From: a virus
Length of the DNA stretch: 24,222 nt
Direction: 5' to 3' (one strand)
Virus record (IMG/VR): IMGVR_UViG_3300009184_000213
Span: 1-24,222 of that record
In this document: positions 20,750 through 24,222 of the stretch, in pieces
Layout: each line of letters starts with the position of its first letter
Numbering within the stretch: position 1 is the first letter of the stretch
Notes under the pieces: model-generated
What the model saw: only the letters and a program-made list of their open reading frames with translations
Told to the model about the DNA's origin: nothing
Databases searched by the model: none
Program-made: the position numbers and the translations under genes

Positions 20750-21919
20750 TTAGGCTGTGCCACCCCTGAAGGCCTGAACGTGACCTGCATGTGCCAAACC
20801 ACCATCAACACGCATCTTCACTCTGAAAGTCGTGATGTCAGTGTTGAACGCATAGTCAGTTGACTGTGCAATGTCAAGTCCACCAGCAATACGAACCTTG
20901 TATGAAGGCAAGTGACCGAATAGAACAGACTTAGCATTTACAGCAATAGCAGCTACAGCAGGGTTTTCGTAAACAGGGTAGCCCAAGATAGTATCAGGCG
21001 CACCTTGCTGACCAGGAACAAAGACATAGTTACCAGCACCATCTTTCAACTTACGAACAACACCAAGTGATGAAGTTCTCATGTGGAAACCAACACCAGG
21101 AAGCTGACGAGCAGCACCATCAATACCGTAAACAAGGTCAATCAGGTTATCGAAAGTGAACGCACCTGATGCACCTGTTCCACCAGTAACCGCAGTGGCC
21201 GCAGCAACAGCCAGACCGCTAGGCTGGTTTCCACCAGTACCATTAGTCAACGCATCATTAACTCGGAAACCAATTTCGTTACCAGCCTGTTCTGCAATCA
21301 ATGATGTTAGGTCGAATCCAGCATCAGCGATCAGTTCATTCGCCACAGGCACAAGGAAGCTGTACTTGTATGCTTGTAGAACTAGAGAGCTAAATACTGG
21401 GTCGCTTGCACCAATAGCCGAAGTCGCAGTAGCGATAGCAGCAGTTGAACGAGCAGTTAAAGTAGGTAGAGTTAGTTGCTCACCAGAAGTAGTGTTGAAG
21501 ATCTGGGAAGTCTGCAACATAGGGCCAACAAGTCTAGCAACCTGGAAAACCTGGTTGTAGAAAGACTCTGGAACTGTGTTAGCTGAACCAACTAGAGTAC
21601 GCTTTTCAGCACCGAACTCGTAACCCTTGCGCTCGCCCAAAGCAATTGAACGAAGGATGTCAGAGTCATTTGTTGTAGCGGTCTCTGATGGACGGAAAGA
21701 ATTAGCCGCTTCAGCAGCTCTCTCTTCACGCTCTGCGGATGCTTTGATTGAGTCAATGAGCTTTGCTCTTTCGTCAATGTCAGCCATAATGCGCTCGTAA
21801 GTCTGTGTTTCTTCACCTGAAAGGTCACGCTTCTCAGATGCTGCATTGTCAAGCAAAGCCTTCGCTTGCTCGTATGCTGACTTACGGGCTTCTTGCTGGA
21901 TTTTAATAAAATCAGACAT
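20750..21919 (-). CDS. Major capsid protein (HK97 fold)
   Basis: A 389-residue protein starting at ATG 21919 after AGGAGA. Residues 1-75 are a charged coiled coil (KSAYEQAKALLDNAASEKRDLSGEE, then AEREERAAEAA), a delta-domain-like scaffold that the phage protease should remove. The rest is HK97-like: VPESFYNQVFQVARLVGPMLQT, LTLPTLTARSTAAIATA, LVPVANELIADAGFDLTSLI (the long spine helix region), GNQPSGLAV, and DYAFNTDITTFRVKMRVDGG at the end. It lies just downstream of the protease gene, and terminators on both sides allow high, separate expression. Confidence 0.95.
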   Translation of the reverse strand: MSDFIKIQQEARKSAYEQAKALLDNAASEKRDLSGEETQTYERIMADIDERAKLIDSIKASAEREERAAEAANSFRPSETATTNDSDILRSIALGERKGYEFGAEKRTLVGSANTVPESFYNQVFQVARLVGPMLQTSQIFNTTSGEQLTLPTLTARSTAAIATATSAIGASDPVFSSLVLQAYKYSFLVPVANELIADAGFDLTSLIAEQAGNEIGFRVNDALTNGTGGNQPSGLAVAAATAVTGGTGASGAFTFDNLIDLVYGIDGAARQLPGVGFHMRTSSLGVVRKLKDGAGNYVFVPGQQGAPDTILGYPVYENPAVAAIAVNAKSVLFGHLPSYKVRIAGGLDIAQSTDYAFNTDITTFRVKMRVDGGLAHAGHVQAFRGGTA

Positions 21920-21956
21920 GGAAGTCTCCTAAGATAAATTGATAAGGGATACCTGT

Positions 21957-21997
21957 GGTGCTGACACTCAACAGACGTAGCGGTGCTGACACTCAAC
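21957..21997. repeat. Tandem 16-bp direct repeat upstream of the capsid gene
   Basis: GGTGCTGACACTCAAC occurs at 21957-21972 and 21982-21997, 25 bases apart (start to start), 38-78 bases before the capsid ATG. An imperfect dyad (ACTAACTTAAGTTTAGT, 21999-22015) follows at once. It may be a binding site for a late regulator. Confidence 0.6.
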
Positions 21998-22042
21998 TAC
22001 TAACTTAAGTTTAGTAAAGGAAAATAACGCACAATCAAAAAG

Positions 22043-22121
22043 TGGACTAGCAGAGATTCGAACTCTGGTGCTAACAAATTCCTTTACAGGTTTTACTTGT
22101 TAGACGAAACCGACCTAGCCC
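22043..22121 (-). ncRNA. tRNA-like element with tmRNA 5'/3' features (mini tmRNA-like)
   Basis: A 79-nt element read on the minus strand. The 5' end GGGCTAG pairs with CTAGTCC (7 bp) including G3-U70, the alanine tRNA/tmRNA determinant, with discriminator A (22043) and no encoded CCA. The T arm is perfect (CAGAG-TTCGAAT-CTCTG, 22067-22051). The D-like segment GTCGGTTTCGTCTA, unpaired, aligns without gaps to the actinobacterial tmRNA 5' end (AACGGTTTCGACTT as remembered): 10 of 14 identical. There is no anticodon arm; instead a 9-bp helix (CTAACAAGT/ATTTGTTAG) with a 15-nt loop. No tag frame or pseudoknots fit. It is not a standard tRNA; function is unknown. Confidence 0.6.
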
Positions 22122-22135
22122 TAACAACACAAGAC

Positions 22136-22183
22136 TACCAAAAAGAAAAACCCCACCAAGAAAAGGGATTAACTTGATGGGGT
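22136..22183 (-). terminator. Rho-independent terminator after the protease block
   Basis: Minus-strand ACCCCATCAAG, a 12-base loop, CTTGGTGGGGT, then TTTTCTTTTT. The stem has 10 pairs around one A-C mismatch. It lies 21 bases past the stop of the 53-aa gene (22204) and 15 bases before the tRNA-like element, separating the protease operon from the capsid transcript. Confidence 0.85.
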
Positions 22184-22203
22184 GTCGCTAGAAAAGGGGG
22201 TAA

Positions 22204-22365
22204 CTAGCGAGTTTCTTTCACTTCAACAACCCGAACTTCTTTAGCTGGGGTGTCAATAGCGACAACTGCATCAGCAAACGCTTCCGCCAAATCTCTGATC
22301 TGTCCTGCTGCTGGATTACCAGCAACTTCTAGGATAGCTGTAACAATCTGTTCTTTAGTGGCCAT
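22204..22365 (-). CDS. Conserved small actinophage protein (53 aa)
   Basis: A 53-residue frame found just downstream of the protease gene. ATG 22365 shares one base with the protease stop, with AGGAAAG upstream. The sequence MATKEQIVTAILEVAGNPAAG, then IRDLAEAFADAVVAIDTPAKEVRVVEVKETR, closely resembles a small protein repeatedly found beside capsid genes in actinophages, with the D-x-P-A-K-E-V-R-V-V ending. The role is not known; a capsid-associated or scaffold role is a guess from position. It is the last gene before a strong terminator. Confidence 0.75.
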   Translation of the reverse strand: MATKEQIVTAILEVAGNPAAGQIRDLAEAFADAVVAIDTPAKEVRVVEVKETR

Positions 22366-23498
22366 TAGAGCATCTTTCCTTCGAGAGTGTGTTTCAACTG
22401 TTTCAATAGTAGCATGTTTACTTGTGGTTCAACGACAGTTTCTTCTACCTTGTCCACCACAGGTTCTTCAACCTTATCACCTTTAGTCATCTGCTTTATA
22501 ACGTTTTGCAACAAATCCGCTTGGTCAGGTGTAAGTGAATCTTCAGTCTCTAAAGCCAGCAAAGCATCAGATAGTTTATCTACTTCAACATCACCGATAG
22601 AACGAACCTGAGCCACACTAGCTGTATAGGCTGGAAACGTAACAACGCTGACTTCGATTAAACGCACAGACTCTAAAGTTCTAATGTTGCCATCAGGAGA
22701 CCAAGAATCAGACTGCACATTAAAACCAAAAGACATCTTATTGACATCTCCACGTTGCATCAAAATACTTAGATCTTTACCACGAGTAGTTGGTGCAAGA
22801 TCCGCTTCAACCCTAAGACCCTTAGAATCTTCAAACAAACGCATAGTGCCAGAACGAGTAGAAGCCAACACTTCACCCGAATCGTGATTCCAAAGAAGCT
22901 TCACATCATTACGAGCCTGAAGAGTTCTCTTGAAAGCACCTGGAGCGATACGCTCAGTAAACGGCAACGGCTCACTATCACTATTAAACACAGCAGCATA
23001 ACCAGAGAACGTCATCTTGTCCCCATCAGCACGAATCTCAAAGTCAACGTCAGAAACACGAGTCTCAGGTAAAGGCTTGATGCCATTAATTTTACGCAGA
23101 GAAGCCATAATTTTTTCTGCCCTAGTGTTAGCTCTCAAAACTACATCAGTCATTAAATTCCTTTGTTTATCGGATTCTCTATCAACAATACCACTTGACC
23201 AAGTAAAGCCAGCATCTCCGCCCCAAGCATCCCACATGATCCTACCGTTACTAGGGTTGTCTGTGTTATAGAAATCTTTACCTTTTTTATCTACTTCATG
23301 TCTCGAAAAGAACGAGTACATTCGTTTCACAACACTCAGAGACATAGCCCTGCCCTGCACAATGTCAGTAGCCCTACCCCAACCAATAGGAGTACCAGCA
23401 CCAGTAGCCTTACCTTCTTCTTTCCAACGTAAAGCACGAGCCGCAGCTTTCTTCATGCCTTGTGTTGGTTTGTAAGTTGCTACTGCTCTCGACTCCAT
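22365..23498 (-). CDS. Prohead maturation protease (S78 type) with an N-terminal extra domain
   Basis: A 377-residue protein starting at ATG 23498 after AGGAACAC. Residues 150-300 form the S78-like prohead protease: FSGYAAVFN (164-172), FTERIAPGAFKRTL, LLWNHDSGEVLA with catalytic His205, MSFGFNV with Ser256, and RLIEVSVVTFPAY (279-291). Residues 9-105 form a separate module: PTQGMKKAAARALRWKEEG, AMSLSVVKRMYSFFSRHEVDKK, GRIMWDAWGGDAGFTW. This second module is found in several phage protease or portal proteins and has no agreed function. The last ~75 residues are acidic, perhaps scaffold-like. Confidence 0.88.
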   Translation of the reverse strand: MESRAVATYKPTQGMKKAAARALRWKEEGKATGAGTPIGWGRATDIVQGRAMSLSVVKRMYSFFSRHEVDKKGKDFYNTDNPSNGRIMWDAWGGDAGFTWSSGIVDRESDKQRNLMTDVVLRANTRAEKIMASLRKINGIKPLPETRVSDVDFEIRADGDKMTFSGYAAVFNSDSEPLPFTERIAPGAFKRTLQARNDVKLLWNHDSGEVLASTRSGTMRLFEDSKGLRVEADLAPTTRGKDLSILMQRGDVNKMSFGFNVQSDSWSPDGNIRTLESVRLIEVSVVTFPAYTASVAQVRSIGDVEVDKLSDALLALETEDSLTPDQADLLQNVIKQMTKGDKVEEPVVDKVEETVVEPQVNMLLLKQLKHTLEGKML

Positions 23499-23511
23499 GT
23501 GTTCCTAAAGG

Positions 23512-23724
23512 CTACGCTAAAGAGTCAATCTGAGTTTGTACAGCGACAATAGCGTTTTTGATGATTTCTATGTTTGCAGTCAAGCGTTCAACTTCTTCAA
23601 TGTTACCTAAAGCAGTTGCAACAGTTTTAGCTTCTTCATTATGCCAACCCTCAACGTTCAACGCTTCAAGACGAGAGTTCAAGGTTTGTAGCTTGTATTC
23701 ATTCGATACATCAAATTCAGACAT
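23512..23724 (-). CDS. Hypothetical small coiled-coil protein (70 aa)
   Basis: A 70-residue protein, start ATG 23724 after AGGAGC and sharing a base with the upstream stop (TAATG). Almost all of it is predicted helix with heptad-like leucines (YKLQTLNSRLEALN, then GNIEEVERLTANIEIIKNAIVAVQTQI). No family is recognised. It lies between a fibre-like gene and the protease, so an assembly or scaffold role is possible. Confidence 0.6.
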   Translation of the reverse strand: MSEFDVSNEYKLQTLNSRLEALNVEGWHNEEAKTVATALGNIEEVERLTANIEIIKNAIVAVQTQIDSLA

Positions 23725-24222
23725 TATGCTGCTCCTAAAGTTGTTATTGTTCCTGAACTTCCACGATACTTCAACGCACCTGCTTCAACATAAAGAATAC
23801 CGCCACCAGTAGGGTTTGATGTAGGTGTTCCAGATGCGTTAGTGATACCTATAACACCTGTACCACCACCATAAACTCCAGTAGTTGCTCCAATTTGCAC
23901 GTTACGATTTGCACTAAAAGCCATGCTTGTTGAGCCATCAGATACAGATTGCATACCTAGTGCTTGCATAGAAAGTGTGCTACGAATTACACCAGTGCTT
24001 GTGATATTGCTTAATACTGTTCCTGCCGAGTTTTGCCATTCCTGTAAGTTCGCAGACTGACTAGCGACACCACGAACAGCCATTGTGACTCTATCTACTG
24101 GACTTGCAACAACAAGCTGTGCAACAGTGCTAAGAGCAGTTAAACCAATGGTCATTCTTTGCGGTGAAACAAATTGTCCACCAGCGGTTATTTGAGAAAG
24201 GACAGTTCCACCAGTGTCTTGC
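23724..24222 (-). CDS. Repeat-rich fibre-like structural protein (N-terminal end cut by window edge)
   Basis: At least 165 codons, open to the right edge; an internal ATG at 24155 is probably not the true start because the frame stays open with matching sequence upstream. Repeats are visible: QDTGGTVLSQITAGGQFVSP (first codons) and WQNSAGTVLSNITSTGVIRS resemble each other. NRNVQIGATTGVYGGGTGVIGITNAS follows, and the C-terminus GGGILYVEAGALKYRGSSGTITTLG is the usual end of phage fibre and collar proteins. The pattern is beta-rich and low in charge. Position between portal (probably outside the window) and protease suggests a head fibre or decoration rather than tail fibre. Confidence 0.6.
   Translation of the reverse strand, partial: QDTGGTVLSQITAGGQFVSPQRMTIGLTALSTVAQLVVASPVDRVTMAVRGVASQSANLQEWQNSAGTVLSNITSTGVIRSTLSMQALGMQSVSDGSTSMAFSANRNVQIGATTGVYGGGTGVIGITNASGTPTSNPTGGGILYVEAGALKYRGSSGTITTLGAA

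Noticed and set aside
21156-21560. Long plus-strand open frame opposite the capsid gene
   Set aside because: Shadow of the major capsid coding sequence; no ribosome site or recognisable domain.
22043-22070. A phage attachment site made of a tRNA/tmRNA 3' end
   Set aside because: The matching 5' acceptor half and D-like segment are also present, which an att core does not need, and no integrase is visible in the window.
22043-22121. An ordinary tRNA-Tyr reading (CTGTAAA in the loop looks like a GTA anticodon loop)
   Set aside because: The five bases on each side of CTGTAAA do not pair, and no 5-bp stem with a 7-base loop fits anywhere in the middle. A D stem is also missing.

Overview
This window is part of the genome of a tailed, siphovirus-type bacteriophage. 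The HK97-type capsid protease, major capsid protein, head-tail connector, tail terminator, major tail protein, frameshifted tail-assembly chaperone and tape measure protein all support this. A phage WhiB regulator, found only in Actinobacteria and their phages, and the actinophage-like style of the minor tail and small genes point to an actinobacterial host. The DNA is A+T-rich by eye, which would suit a low-GC (for example aquatic) actinobacterium; that is inference. No integrase, excisionase or CI-like repressor is visible, so the lifestyle cannot be called.

Everything is read leftward (minus strand) except whiB. Entering from the right edge: a repeat-rich fibre-like protein (partial), a small helical protein, the prohead protease with an extra N-terminal domain, a 53-residue conserved protein and a strong terminator. 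A 284-base non-coding stretch follows, holding a 79-nt tRNA-like element with tmRNA features and a tandem 16-bp repeat. Then come the major capsid protein, a second terminator, a four-gene sugar/glycosylation cassette (GT-B transferase, GT2 transferase, NAD-dependent epimerase, methyltransferase), and the connector and tail genes down to two minor tail proteins. The late block ends in a lysis/surface cluster: an XhlA-like protein, a secreted PA14-domain protein, a two-helix small membrane protein, an M23 endopeptidase endolysin and a holin-like protein.

whiB (8228-8539, plus strand) sits between the two leftward blocks. Its promoter appears leaderless and has a dyad between -35 and -10. To its left lies the early/replication block: a YqaJ exonuclease, an ERF/Sak-like annealing candidate, an HNH protein, a lambda-O-like replication initiator with a four-copy iteron array inside its coding sequence (putative origin), a zinc protein, a possible OB-fold protein and the RusA resolvase. 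After a second predicted promoter come small proteins, a cytosine-5 DNA methyltransferase split over two overlapping frames, and a metallophosphoesterase that runs off the left edge.

Genes are packed tightly, with 1-, 4- and 8-base overlaps and many GTG/TTG starts, so translational coupling is probably the rule. Five small genes (1423-1554, 3469-3603, 4061-4219, 9312-9479, 22204-22365) were found by reading gaps and overlaps. Most worth a second look: the tmRNA-like mini RNA, the overprinted split methyltransferase, the intragenic iterons and the virion-linked glycosylation cassette.
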